Of a stretch of DNA of 64,000 bases, positions 16,852 to 26,285 are shown piece by piece. Within the stretch, counting starts at the first letter, position 1. Every line of letters begins with the position of its first letter. Source of the DNA: Devosia rhizoryzae (GTDB lineage: Bacteria > Pseudomonadota > Alphaproteobacteria > Rhizobiales > Devosiaceae); contig NZ_CP068046.1 of the NCBI RefSeq assembly GCF_016698665.1, forward strand, positions 1,922,001 through 1,986,000, written 5' to 3'. Under the pieces are notes generated by a model. The model saw only the letters and a program-made list of their open reading frames with translations, searched no databases and was not told the DNA's origin. The position numbers and the translations under genes were made by a program.

Positions 16852-19800
16852 ATGACCAGCAAGCAATCGAGCACTCCTGCACCGGCGCGCATGGAGCCTG
16901 TCGGCCTGCCCTCGCAAGACATCAGGAGTGCCCAGCAAAGCGAGCAGCCGCCTTCGGCAGGCGTTGCGTTTCGGCTGTTGCAGACCTTGCGTGACGAGGC
17001 GGATGGCTGGATCTATCTCACCACAAGCGAACGCCGGGCGGAGGAGACAGCACGCGCTCTGGCAAGCTTCCTCCCGCGCCGAACGGTTCTGCATCTGCCG
17101 GCCTGGGATTGCCTCCCCTATGATCGGGCACCGGCAAGCAGAGAAATCATGGGCAAGCGCTTGCGCACGCTCCGGGAGTGTCTCGAGGCAGAGATCGCTC
17201 CCATCCTGGTGCTGTCGGCCGAAGCCGCTGTTCAGAAACTACCGCCCACCGGCATTGTGAGAGAAACCGTTTTTTCCCTCGCCACCGGCGAAAAGCTCGA
17301 TCGCGAGGCGCTTGAGCGCTTTGCCCACCAGACTGGCTATGCCGTCGATGACCGGGTCGATGAACCGGGCGAGATCGCCTTCTATGGCAATGTGGTCGAC
17401 ATCTTTCCGGCCGATGCCGAAGACCCGGTGCGCATCACCGACATAGATGGGGTCATCCAGGCCATCATGCGTTACGATCCGCGCACACAACGCACATCGG
17501 ACGAGTTGGAAAGCCTCAACCTGGGCCCCGCCTCCGAGGTGATCAAGGCTTTGGAAGATCGCCAGCCCGGCCAGGAGCACCGGCTCTCCGAGCACTATGA
17601 AGACCTCGCCAGCGTCTTTGACTACCTGCCCAAGGCAAAGATGGTGTTTGCCGGTCCGGTCAGCGAACGCCTGACCCGCGTCCTGGAACAGATCACCGAA
17701 GCGCATGCCTCGGCAGACCAGTTCGGCGACATGCACCCGGTCAGCGTGACCGGGCTCTACCTCGACGAGAAAGGCTGGAAGGCGCAGACAGGAAAGCGCG
17801 AGCCGCTTGAAGCTGACCTCTCCGATCTTGCCCCCATGCAGGCCTTTTCAGCCGAGCGTTTTTCAGGTCGTGCGCTGGCAAAATACATCCGCGAGCACGA
17901 GTCGGAGCCGGTCGTGCTGTGCGGCAGCGAGGCTGAACGCAAGAGACTGCTCGCCATTCTCAAGCGCAGCGCGCTTGAAGCGACCGAGATGCCGGACACG
18001 CTTGCCGAACTTGGCGCAGAACCAGGATTGTGGCTGGCCGGCATGGATCTTGATGCCGGGTTTGTGGATACCCAGAGCGGGCTTTCGGTCATCGCCGCCA
18101 CCGATGTCCTGGGCAGCCGCCTCCATGTCGAGCAGGTGGATCTTCAAACCCTTATTGCGCCGCTCGAACTGCGGGTCGGCGATGTTGTCGTCCATGAAGA
18201 ACACGGCGTCGGCATTCTGCGGGATCTCGCCCAGGTCAAGACCGGCGACGTTGAGGAAGACACGATCCAGCTCGAGTATCAGGGCGAGACCAAGGTGATG
18301 GTCCCGGTGACCGACTTCGGCAAGCTCTGGCGCTATGGCGCAGAAGCGGACGCGGTAACGCTGGACCGGCTCAACACAGATGCCTGGGACAAGAAGCGCG
18401 CCTCGGTCAGCCTCGAAATCGAGGAAGCCGCTCAGCACCTTGCCGAGCTGGCAAAGCAGAGGCTGGCTGCGACGGCGGAGCCGCTGAAGCCACCGAAGAA
18501 AGACTTCGACCTTCTTGCTCAGCGCTTCCCCTATGTCGAAACCGCCGATCAAACCGCAGCCATCAAGGCGGTGCTCGACGATCTCGCTTCCGGGCACCCA
18601 ATGAACCGGCTGATCTGCGGCGATGTCGGGTTCGGCAAGACTGAGATCGCTTTGCGCGCGGCGGCCGCGGCAGCCCTGGCCGGCCGGCAGGTGGCCATGA
18701 TCGCGCCGACAACCGTGCTGGTGCGCCAGCACCTTGAAAGCTTCGAGCGCCGCTTCGCCGGTACGGATATCAAGGTCGGCACGCTCTCCCGGCTCAACAG
18801 CGCCGCTGAAGCGACCGCAACCAGGGACGCCCTGCGGAACGGCAACATCCGCATCGTGGTCGCTACCCATGCCATCGCCGGCAAGGACGTCGAATTGCCC
18901 GAGCTCGGCCTCGTCATCATCGACGAGGAGCAGCGCTTTGGCGCCAAGCTCAAGCGGCAGCTGCAGGACATGGCTGCCAATGTGCATCTGCTTTCCATGA
19001 CGGCAACGCCGATCCCTCGGTCGCTCCAGGCGGCCATGGTGGGTCTTCAGGACGTCAGCATCCTTGCAACGCCCCCTGCCCGCCGTCGGCCAATCCGCAC
19101 CTTTGTCGCCCCTTTCGACGCCGCCACTGCTCGCACTGCCCTGCTGCGCGAGATGCGGCGCGGCGGACAAAGCTTTGTCGTTGTTCCGCGCATCGAGGAC
19201 ATCGAACACGTTCAGGCAGAGCTCACGCGGATCGTGCCCGACCTTGAAGTTACCGTGGCCCACGGCGGGCTCAAGCCGCAGGAGATCGACGAGGCGCTGA
19301 TGGGCTTCGCCAATGGCCGGGGCCATGTGCTGCTTGCCACCAATATCATCGAAAGCGGCCTCGATGTGCCCCGAGCCAACACCATGCTGGTCTGGCGCGC
19401 CGACCGCTTTGGCCTGTCGCAATTGCACCAGTTGCGCGGGCGTGTCGGACGGGGGCGCAGCCAGGGCGTGGCCTACCTGTTCCTTGATCCCGAACAGGAG
19501 GTCGCCGAAAATACAAGGGCTCGGCTTTCGACGCTCGAAGCCTTCGACCGGCTCGGTTCGGGGTTCCAGATCAGTGCCCGCGATCTTGAACTGCGCGGGG
19601 CCGGTGACCTTTTGGGTGAAGACCAGGCCGGCCATGTGCACCTGATCGGCTCTGCGCTCTACCAGCAGTTGCTTGAACGCGCCCTCGCCCAGGCCAAGAA
19701 CGAGAAGGCCGAAAACATAAGGCCCGCAGAACTCAACATCGGCAGCCTGGGCAGCATTCCGCCGGACTACGTGCCCGAAGCGGTGGTGCGCATCAACCTT

Positions 19801-20124
19801 TACGCCCGCCTCCAGCGCATCACCAAATCCGACGACCTCGACGCATTCGCCGAAGAGCTGGAAGACCGTTTCGGACCGCTGCCGGAAGCCACCGAGCAGT
19901 TGATCGCCGTCTCCCGCCTTGCCATCGCTGCCGGCACGATCGGCATCGACCGCATCGACGCAGGACCCCTGGGAATCGCGCTGACCGCGGCGCGAGACTT
20001 CGATCCGGTACAGATCGCCAAGAACCTAGCCTCAGAGTCCAAGATCAAGGAAAGGCGCATCATCGTCGAACGCAAAGCGGACCTGACGGCAACGGCGCAG
20101 CTGAGCCAGCTGCTGAGGACATAA
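16852..20124 (+). CDS. mfd: Mfd-like transcription-repair coupling helicase
   Basis: About 1,090 residues from the ATG at 16852 (a TTG at 16813 and an ATG at 16891 are alternatives). Order: UvrB-like N-terminal modules, the RNA-polymerase-interacting CarD-like domain (LRVGDVVVHEEHGVGILRDL), a superfamily-2 translocase with GDVGFGKTEIALR (Walker A), DEEQRFG (motif II) and SMTATPIPRSL, and the C-terminal TRCF domain. Mfd removes stalled RNA polymerase and recruits UvrA. It is somewhat shorter than usual Mfd (~1,150-1,170) and its N-terminus and C-terminus look divergent, so it could be a second, specialised copy. Confidence 0.85.
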   Translation: MTSKQSSTPAPARMEPVGLPSQDIRSAQQSEQPPSAGVAFRLLQTLRDEADGWIYLTTSERRAEETARALASFLPRRTVLHLPAWDCLPYDRAPASREIMGKRLRTLRECLEAEIAPILVLSAEAAVQKLPPTGIVRETVFSLATGEKLDREALERFAHQTGYAVDDRVDEPGEIAFYGNVVDIFPADAEDPVRITDIDGVIQAIMRYDPRTQRTSDELESLNLGPASEVIKALEDRQPGQEHRLSEHYEDLASVFDYLPKAKMVFAGPVSERLTRVLEQITEAHASADQFGDMHPVSVTGLYLDEKGWKAQTGKREPLEADLSDLAPMQAFSAERFSGRALAKYIREHESEPVVLCGSEAERKRLLAILKRSALEATEMPDTLAELGAEPGLWLAGMDLDAGFVDTQSGLSVIAATDVLGSRLHVEQVDLQTLIAPLELRVGDVVVHEEHGVGILRDLAQVKTGDVEEDTIQLEYQGETKVMVPVTDFGKLWRYGAEADAVTLDRLNTDAWDKKRASVSLEIEEAAQHLAELAKQRLAATAEPLKPPKKDFDLLAQRFPYVETADQTAAIKAVLDDLASGHPMNRLICGDVGFGKTEIALRAAAAAALAGRQVAMIAPTTVLVRQHLESFERRFAGTDIKVGTLSRLNSAAEATATRDALRNGNIRIVVATHAIAGKDVELPELGLVIIDEEQRFGAKLKRQLQDMAANVHLLSMTATPIPRSLQAAMVGLQDVSILATPPARRRPIRTFVAPFDAATARTALLREMRRGGQSFVVVPRIEDIEHVQAELTRIVPDLEVTVAHGGLKPQEIDEALMGFANGRGHVLLATNIIESGLDVPRANTMLVWRADRFGLSQLHQLRGRVGRGRSQGVAYLFLDPEQEVAENTRARLSTLEAFDRLGSGFQISARDLELRGAGDLLGEDQAGHVHLIGSALYQQLLERALAQAKNEKAENIRPAELNIGSLGSIPPDYVPEAVVRINLYARLQRITKSDDLDAFAEELEDRFGPLPEATEQLIAVSRLAIAAGTIGIDRIDAGPLGIALTAARDFDPVQIAKNLASESKIKERRIIVERKADLTATAQLSQLLRT

Positions 20125-20621
20125 GAGCTCGCCGAAAGCATGAAGCAATCCAGCGCCTCGTCCGGGCGCCAGACGAAGCCTCGCGTCTGTTTGCCGATGA
20201 CGCGTCAAGGACTAAGGCCTAAAGCTGTTGGGCGGCGGTGCTTGCCAACCGGGCACCGGCCTGCTTTGTCTGGGCGCTTGCGGAACACTTTTGGACACGG
20301 AGTGGCTCTTGGCCCGCCCCAGCACACCAGCGCCTGGCCTTTTCAGCACCGGCGACGTTGCAGCGGCGTGCAACTCAGCCTAGGCAAGCGGGGCTTTCCG
20401 CCGCACGACGAAGGAGTACCGCAAGGCAGCGACCCGGTGAGCCTTGCCTTCTTCAGTCTATCGCTGGCCATCCGGAACGCTTTCGACCGCATCGCGGCGG
20501 CGCGCGCACAGCAGCGTTCAGCCGGCTAGCGGGTGAACGGTGCCTTCGACGCGCACCTCTGCACGCGTACCCTGACCCAGGGGTTCTCCACCCGCCACAT
20601 CGAGTCCCGGCCAACAAGGGG
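20125..20621 (+). other. About 500 bp without a recognisable intact gene
   Basis: Open frames exist here in all phases (for example 20140-20529) but none reads as a convincing protein: the residues are proline/arginine-rich with no repeat or family signature. The following 330 bp encode the C-terminus of an imelysin-like protein, so this stretch probably holds its scrambled N-terminal half, with the frame lost more than once. No tRNA or clear terminator was seen. Confidence 0.5.
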
Positions 20622-20951
20622 TTTCAGCCGTCGCCCTTCAGCGACACCTCGGAGCAGGACAACCAGCTCTCGTTTGCCGGGGCGCGCGACGTCTATTTCG
20701 GGACCGGGCTCGACCAGCTCGTCCAGGTCACCGATGCAGCGCTCGCTGTAAAGATCGTGACGGGGTTCGATCAGGCCGAAGCGGCGCTTGCGTCCATGGA
20801 TGGGCCATATGCGCGCTTCCTTGCGCCGGCAAGCGACAGCAATGAGCGCGCCACCGGAGAGGCTGCGGCGCGTGCCCTGACCGACCTCGCACGCGACCTG
20901 CGTCAAGCCGCCAACCAGCTGGGCCTGCTGGTGGTCGTGCCGGGCATGTAG
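20622..20951 (+). pseudogene. Imelysin-like protein, C-terminal remnant
   Basis: The 109 codons before the stop read SPFSDTSEQDNQLSFAGARD and continue to a helix ending TDLARDLRQAANQL. This matches the C-terminal half of imelysin (insulin-cleaving, iron-regulated IrpA-like) proteins: a C/PFSDNT motif, a VYFG strand, a DLV helix, then a long helical end. The N-terminal part, which should carry the GxHxxE motif, is not readable in any frame upstream, so the gene is broken. The next two genes are also frame-broken. Imelysins are periplasmic and often sit with cytochrome c and peroxidase genes. Confidence 0.6.
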
Positions 20952-21057
20952 CCCACCAACTAAGTTTCGGCCGGCAGGCCAAGGCTCTGCCGGGGAAAAA
21001 CACGGGACTGGGCAAGGCGAGCTTGCCTCTGCCAGGCTTCAACATGAGGGACTTTCA

Positions 21058-22499
21058 ATGCTTTCTCGCAGCATCATCGTTCTCGGCGCGGCCCTGATGG
21101 TCTCGACCGCGATGGCTCAGGACATCACCAGCTCGGTCGACTACACGACCGACCAGGCCAACGACTTCCGCGGCCTCGCCTATGCCGCCGACGGCAAGAT
21201 CTATGTGTCGGGCCATGCCGGCAATCCGAGCGCCGAAACCGATCCGCAGTCCCATGTCGTGGTTGGCCGCTTCAACGCTGACGGCACGCCGGACACGAGC
21301 TTTGGCGAAGACGGAATGGTTGATGTGGACCTGCCGGGCGGCACCATCGAGCAGTCGCTCGCCGTGGCGCCGCTCGCCAATGGCGACGTGGTTGCCGCCA
21401 TCAACGCCACCGAGGAAGACGGCGGCATCTCGGTTTACCTGGTGCGCTTCGATAGCACGGGCAAGCAGATCACCGGCGATGCCTGGGGCGGCGAAACCGG
21501 TGCCCTCGAGGTGGTGTTCGGCTGGGCCAACAGCAACAATGACAGTTTCCCCGGCGTCGAAAACCCGCCGCAGGGTACCGCTTGGGACCTCAAGGTCGAC
21601 AATTCGAGCGGCGAAGAAAAGCTCGTGGTTGCCGGCCATGGCTCGGCTGCCGAAGGGTCGGGCCGCACCGATGCCGACCGCTATGTGGTGCGTTTGCTTG
21701 CCAGCGACGGCTCGGTCGATCCCTCGTTCAATGGCGGCACCCCTTCACTTATCAGTCGGCACAGACCTTCAACGAAGGTGGCCGCCGCGTTACCATCGGC
21801 GAAGACGGCTCGATCATGAGCGCCGGCTACACCAATCTCGGCGAAACCCTGCGCAACCACATCATCCTGATCCATCTCAACGAAGACGGCTCGCTCGATG
21901 AGGATTTCGGTGGCTTCGTGTCGCCCCAGTCTTCGGCCGATGCCGTTGGCCTTGTCGCGACGCCCGGCGTTGCCGTGTTCAACCCGCTCGTTGCCGATGG
22001 CGGCTTTGCCGAAGGTTATGCCGCCGTGCAGCTGTCGGACGGCAGCTGGGTCACGACCGGCTATGGTGGCGCCACTGCCGAGGCGACCCCCTCGACCCTG
22101 GGCTTCAAGACCACCGAAGCGCCGGACCTGGTCAGCTTCCGCGTCCATGGCAAGGAGCTCGACACCAGCTGGGGCAGCAACGGATCTGCCGTGGTCCAGT
22201 CCGAAGGCCTGTCCGGCCTTGCTTCCGCCGAGGAACGCGGCCGCCTGCTGGTGGCCCTGCCCAACGACCGCACGCTCCATGTTGGCTATTTTGGCGGCAT
22301 TCCGTCGGTCGTGGTGCTCGACAGCAAGGGCCAGCTCGACACCAGCGTCAGCGAAGATGGCATCCTGGCCCTGCCCAATGACACGGTCAGCGCGCAGTTC
22401 TTTGGTGCCGCCGTGTCGCCTGATGGCCAGCATGTGGCGCTGACCACCAACAACAACGAAGGTGGCGCGCGCCTCGTCGTGCTCGACCTCGTCGAGTAA
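21058..22499 (+). pseudogene. Delta-60 repeat secreted protein, frameshifted
   Basis: An ATG at 21058 opens a signal peptide (SRSIIVLGAALMVSTAMAQ) and beta-propeller-like delta-60 repeats (GRFNADGTPDTSFGEDG). At the short C-run 21740-21743 the frame stops making sense; reading resumes one frame over as TPFTYQSAQTFNEGG and runs cleanly through further repeats (LIHLNEDGSLDEDFGG) to the stop at 22499. One missing C in the run would restore a single ~480-residue protein. The remaining sequence is not otherwise degraded, so either a recent mutation or a sequencing error. Likely periplasmic; role unknown. Confidence 0.8.
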
Positions 22500-22571
22500 T
22501 CCCTTCTGTCACAGCCATCGGCGGGCAGTCTCCCTGGCTGCCCGCCGTCTCGTTTGCAACAGGTTTCCCAA

Positions 22572-22945
22572 GTGACCAGTTACCTGCCGGCCATCTTTGC
22601 CTTTGCCGCCCTGGCACTGTCCGTCGCCTTCCTGCCGATTGGGGGCGGAAGCGCAGGCACCGGCCGCCGAGCCAGTATCGGCCGAGCTGCTTTCGCAGGG
22701 AGAAGCGCTGTTCGCCGGCAATTGCAAGAGCTGCCATGGCAGCACGGGCGGCGGCTTTGTCGGTCCCAAGCTCGTGGGCAACCAGCGCCTTGCCAATGCC
22801 GAGTTCGTGCTGCGCCAGATCACCAAGGGTTAGCGCCGACATGCCCGCATTCGGCAAGCGGCTAAGCGAAGCAGAGATCGAAGCGGTCGGCACCTTTATC
22901 CGCAACAGCTGGGGCAACAGCTTCGGCCCCTTTCCGGCGCCTTAA
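22572..22945 (+). pseudogene. Small c-type cytochrome with two frameshifts
   Basis: A GTG at 22572 begins a signal peptide (SYLPAIFAFAALALSVAF). The frame shifts at the five-G run 22641-22645, continues as EAQAPAAEPVSAELLSQGEA with the haem site CKSCH at 22723-22737, meets a stop at 22831 (GGT-TAG), and the remaining part SADMPAFGKRLSEAEIEAV lies in a third frame, giving the axial-methionine segment. Removing one G and one T would restore a ~122-residue class I cytochrome c. It follows the delta-60 gene by 72 bp and probably belonged to the same operon. Confidence 0.8.
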
Positions 22946-23036
22946 GCCGCGACGTCCAGCCACCCACGTCTGAGCGATACAATTTGGTGAGCCGCCGCGC
23001 CTTAAAGGCCAAGCGCGGCGGCAGGATAACAATGCC

Positions 23037-23693
23037 CTATGCGAGGAACGGAGTCGCTGCGGCCAGCACGGCACTCTTGCTCATCGGCTTGTCAAAGGCG
23101 CTGTCCCAGCCGAATTTAAGCCCGATCCGGCGTACTTCGGAGGCGTGACGAGCTTCGACCGAGTGGATTTGGAGAGCGACCGTCAGGATGTTCTTGGAAC
23201 CCATCAGATTGCCCGCCTGGCCCTTGTATGCTGCGACGCCGAGGTCTTCGAAAGTCTGGCTGAGGAGCCGGAAGGTTTCAAAGTTTTCGAAGACGTCCGC
23301 ATATTTGCCGCCGGCGGTGAAGTCCACGGCAGGAGCGGCAACGGCCGCGGAGCCCAGGACCGACTTCAAGAGCTTGACGTGTGCGTCTTCGTGATCGCCG
23401 ATGGTGCGGAACACGGCACGATATTGGCTCGGCACGACGCCGGACTTGTTGCCCTGGTCGTAGAAGGCGGCCTCTAGATATTCGAGCGTCAGCGCGAAAT
23501 TGAGGACATCGACGACCTGGCTCGGCAGCGACTGGCCGAATGCCTGGTTGGACGCGAGGGCCAGTACCAGCGGCGCGCTGGCGACGATGCCGCCCATCTT
23601 GGCATAGCGCGAAAACATCTCGCGACGGCCAAGCGCAATACGATCGACGACTTCGGGCTCGATGGTGGAGAGGATGGAATTTTCAGTGGTCAT
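23037..23693 (-). CDS. Ferritin-like domain protein, exported
   Basis: 218 residues. Four-helix ferritin-like (Ferritin_2/PF13668 type): FALTLEYLEAAFYDQG, GDHEDAHVKLL, FEDLGVAAYKG and SVEARHASEVRRIG supply Glu and His metal ligands. The N-terminus has GRREMFSR and then a hydrophobic stretch ending in NQAFGQS, consistent with a TAT-type signal. It lies 12 bp after its paralogue at 23706-24362 and shares its layout. Probably a periplasmic iron- or oxidant-handling protein; activity not known for this family. Confidence 0.85.
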   Translation of the reverse strand: MTTENSILSTIEPEVVDRIALGRREMFSRYAKMGGIVASAPLVLALASNQAFGQSLPSQVVDVLNFALTLEYLEAAFYDQGNKSGVVPSQYRAVFRTIGDHEDAHVKLLKSVLGSAAVAAPAVDFTAGGKYADVFENFETFRLLSQTFEDLGVAAYKGQAGNLMGSKNILTVALQIHSVEARHASEVRRIGLKFGWDSAFDKPMSKSAVLAAATPFLA

Positions 23694-23705
23694 GTCAAAC
23701 TCTCC

Positions 23706-24362
23706 TTATGGCAGGGTTGCAGCAGTGACGGGCGTTGCGATGAACGGTCCGGCGGCCTTGAGCACGGTGGACGGGAACAGCGCCTTGTCGAGACCCTTGC
23801 GGTCCACTTCGCCACGGCCGACGGCTTCGGCGCTGAACGGGCGCAAGAGATCGGAGATTGCAGCAGCGTGGCGGGCTTCGACCGATACGATCGAGCCGGC
23901 AGCGACAAGGTAATCCGGGTTGGAAATCAGCTGGCCGGCGCCGTTATAGGCGGCAACGCCAAGGTTTTCGAAGACTTCGGCAGTGCCGAGGACGCTGGCG
24001 CGCGAAGCGAAGTTGACCGCCGAGAAATCAACTTCCAGCGCTGGTATGGCCTGGCGGCCGAGGGCACCTTTCAGGAAATCGCGGTGGGCGATTTCGTGGT
24101 CGCGAATCTGGGTCAGGATGCGCTGGTCATTGACCTGCATTTCACCGAACGGGTTGTCCAGCACGGTGGTGTAGAACGCCGCTTCGAGCTGCTCGAGCGC
24201 ATAGGCGTAATTGAGGACGCCGATATCGCCATCCCCAAGCTCGGCGGAAAGGGCGGCAGTGATGCCGAAATTGGGGAGCAAGGCGCCGGCCACTGCGACG
24301 GTTCCGGCAGCGCCGGTCCATTTTAGCAGGTGACGCCGGGATAGGCGGGAAGTGCTGTCCAT
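23706..24362 (-). CDS. Ferritin-like domain protein with TAT signal
   Basis: 218 residues. N-terminus LSRRHLLKWTGAAGTVAVAG is a good twin-arginine signal. The helices carry LEQLEAAFYTTVL, IRDHEIAHRDFLK, FENLGVAAYNG and SVEARHAAAI, the same ligand pattern as the gene downstream of it, which it precedes in a probable operon. The two are paralogues of similar length. A relic of a third copy lies just upstream at 24512-24617. Confidence 0.88.
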   Translation of the reverse strand: MDSTSRLSRRHLLKWTGAAGTVAVAGALLPNFGITAALSAELGDGDIGVLNYAYALEQLEAAFYTTVLDNPFGEMQVNDQRILTQIRDHEIAHRDFLKGALGRQAIPALEVDFSAVNFASRASVLGTAEVFENLGVAAYNGAGQLISNPDYLVAAGSIVSVEARHAAAISDLLRPFSAEAVGRGEVDRKGLDKALFPSTVLKAAGPFIATPVTAATLP

Positions 24363-24511
24363 TTATTGTTTCTCCGGGTGGGCAGGTTCAATCCGAGCAC
24401 GCAACCGACAGGAGCTACGGCAGCAGGGACGAATGAGTTTCGGAGGAGGAAAGACGGGCAACAAAGCCGCCGCGCTGCAGCGCGAAGCACCTCGGCAGGA
24501 CGTCGAGTGCT

Positions 24512-24617
24512 TTAGACGAGGAACGGCGTAGCTGCAGTCAGCACTTCTTCTTTCGTCATCGGTACTTCGAAAGCGCCATCCCGGCTCTTCGTGTCACCAA
24601 TTTTGCGTGCAGTCAGC
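24512..24617 (-). pseudogene. 3' relic of a third ferritin-like gene
   Basis: Reading the minus strand from ~24617 to the TAA at 24512 gives ALTARKIGD, then a stretch ending DGAFEVPMTKEEVL and TAATPFLV before the stop. This lines up with the C-terminus of the ferritin-like protein at 23037-23693, which ends EVRRIGLKFGW, DSAFDKPMSKSAVL, AAATPFLA. The upstream part of the gene is gone: the 3' end of an unrelated secreted-protein gene lies there instead. It is too short to have been called as a gene. Confidence 0.75.
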
Positions 24618-24622
24618 GCCCA

Positions 24623-24937
24623 TCAGAGACCGAGGCGCTTCACCGCTGCAACTGCAGTTGGATGCCCACCGGCGGCGCGGCTGCGAAGGATATTCGCAAA
24701 AGGCTCGAAGCTGATGCCAGCACTCTGCGCCAGGGCATAGGCTCGGTCGTAATCGACCTCGACGCATGGCTCACCAAAGAATGTGCCGTGAAAGTAAGTA
24801 CCGATGGCGATCTGCGTTTCGGCGCCACCCTTTGCAGCGTTCGCGATGATGGAAGCGCAACTCATGCCGGCCGCTTCCTGGCTGTGTGCGGTTGAGATAG
24901 CGAGCGTCATCAGGAGAACGGCGAATAGTGGGCGCAT
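24623..24937 (-). CDS. Small secreted hypothetical protein
   Basis: 104 residues with a signal peptide (MRPLFAVLLMTLAISTAHSQ). The mature part has two Cys (SCASI, EPCVEV) and a short Sel1-like feel (AYALAQSAG, ILRSRAAGGHPTAVAAVKRL), but no family can be named with confidence. Its 3' end abuts the relic of a ferritin-like gene. Confidence 0.55.
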   Translation of the reverse strand: MRPLFAVLLMTLAISTAHSQEAAGMSCASIIANAAKGGAETQIAIGTYFHGTFFGEPCVEVDYDRAYALAQSAGISFEPFANILRSRAAGGHPTAVAAVKRLGL

Positions 24938-25148
24938 CTAGTGGCTCCGTCCGGAAGGTCCTCGACAGTGCTACGGCATAGCGGGTGATGCAAGCCGCTC
25001 CCGATGCCTTCGGCACTGCACCGGGCACGCGAAAACAGCCTCTTGTCTGTCAGCTTCCCAACACTGCGGTTCAGGCCGGGTTCATCCTGGAAAGCGCCTT
25101 ATGGGGTCAACGGACCAAGACTGGTCCAACCCGAGTGAGGAAGCTGAA

Positions 25149-25652
25149 ATGCAGATCAAGAAAAACGTCATCAAGGCAACAATCGCCGGTGCTGTGATGC
25201 TGGCTTCGGCTGGCGCCGCTTTTGCTGCGCAGGCAACTGCCACCACGACCGTCAACGTCCGTTCCGGTCCGGGAGGCGGGTACGGCATCGTCGATAGCCT
25301 CCGCCGTGGTGATCGCGTCGAGGTTCAGGAATGCCAGGCGGGCTGGTGCTATGTTCAAAAGCGCGGTCCGGACGGGTGGGTGTCATCCCGATACCTTCAG
25401 CTCCGCGGAAATGGCAGCGGCGGCAACTACGGCGGCGGTTACAACGCAAACCCGAGTTTCAGCTTCGAGTTCAACTTTGGTGACGCGCCTGCTCCTCGTC
25501 CTCAGCCCCCGCGTCCTCCGCGCCCAGACTATGGTGGCTGGAACGGGAATGGCGGTTGGAACGGCGGCCATCATGGTGGCGGCAGGGACAATGACTGGGA
25601 TCGTGGCGGTTGGGACAACGGCCCGCGCGGCGGTCGCGACTGGAACAACTAA
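25149..25652 (+). CDS. SH3-domain secreted protein with Gly/Trp/Asp-rich tail
   Basis: The ATG at 25149 follows a GAGGAAG ribosome site and gives 167 residues; the open frame continues upstream without protein character. A signal peptide (KATIAGAVMLASAGAAFA) is followed by an SH3_3 domain: TVNVRSGPGGGYGIVDSL, WCYVQKRGPDGWVSSRYL. The tail is low-complexity with N-G-G-W repeats. Bacterial SH3 domains of this kind bind cell-wall peptides or metal; role here unknown. Similar to the SH3 protein at 44014-44691. Confidence 0.75.
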   Translation: MQIKKNVIKATIAGAVMLASAGAAFAAQATATTTVNVRSGPGGGYGIVDSLRRGDRVEVQECQAGWCYVQKRGPDGWVSSRYLQLRGNGSGGNYGGGYNANPSFSFEFNFGDAPAPRPQPPRPPRPDYGGWNGNGGWNGGHHGGGRDNDWDRGGWDNGPRGGRDWNN

Positions 25653-25673
25653 GCAGTGGTGAGCTGAAGCGAG

Positions 25674-25705
25674 AAAGCGGCCTGGGTCAATCAGAGCCGC
25701 TTTTT
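25674..25705 (+). terminator. Rho-independent terminator after the SH3 gene
   Basis: AAAGCGGC (25674-25681) pairs with GCCGCTTT (25696-25703) and is followed by T residues. Confidence 0.6.
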
Positions 25706-25752
25706 CATGCCGGCCCGGTTGAATCCAGATTGTCGAGGCTTGCCGATCCTCG

Positions 25753-26130
25753 CTAAAGCCGCGTCTTGCTAAGCCAATCTTCCAAAAAGCGCCCCAGCAT
25801 GACGGCTTCATCCGGGTGCAAAGCGTTCGTTTCCGCGAAGGCTGACCTTTGAACGGATGCGTCCTGGTGAACCTCCTGACCCTTTTGGGTCGTCACCAGG
25901 CCAACAACCATGCCCTCTCCATTGGTGCCCTCGGATAGGCTGTGATAGCGAACGAGGCCTTCTGCGCTCATCCAGACCAAGGCTTCGGTGAAGGCTTTGT
26001 CGAAATCGGTGAAGTCGTCGAATGTTGAGGCGAAGACCACCCAGATCTGTTCCGAAGACAGGGTCAAGGGCCCCTCGGCGTTTGCAGCCACATGCAACAG
26101 ATAACCGCGTAGAGCGTCGCGTTTCGACAT
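25753..26130 (-). CDS. Hypothetical protein (125 aa), possible winged-helix
   Basis: 125 residues starting MSKRDALRGYLLHVAANAEG. Helical, with VFASTFDDFTDFDKAFTEAL and LVWMSAEGLVRYHSL, a layout loosely like a winged-helix regulator or an antitoxin-type fold, but no family is recognised. A GGAACACC-type site precedes the start. It is alone, convergent with the SH3 gene and divergent from the next. Confidence 0.5.
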   Translation of the reverse strand: MSKRDALRGYLLHVAANAEGPLTLSSEQIWVVFASTFDDFTDFDKAFTEALVWMSAEGLVRYHSLSEGTNGEGMVVGLVTTQKGQEVHQDASVQRSAFAETNALHPDEAVMLGRFLEDWLSKTRL

Positions 26131-26285
26131 TTAGGTGTTCCCAAATCTTGCTCGTCAGCAGCATGCACCGAAGCCTCGTCAAAGAGCAAACGGCGAGGAT
26201 GTCGGACCGCAGACGGAACAAGTGATCTCGGTGCGTGCAACTTAAATTAATCTGCTGCTTTCCCCGTACCTGAAAGGGGGATGCA

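Noticed and set aside
17863..19641. 592-codon open frame antisense to the Mfd-like gene
   Set aside because: Shadow of the helicase; residue content is His/Arg-rich without domain signals.
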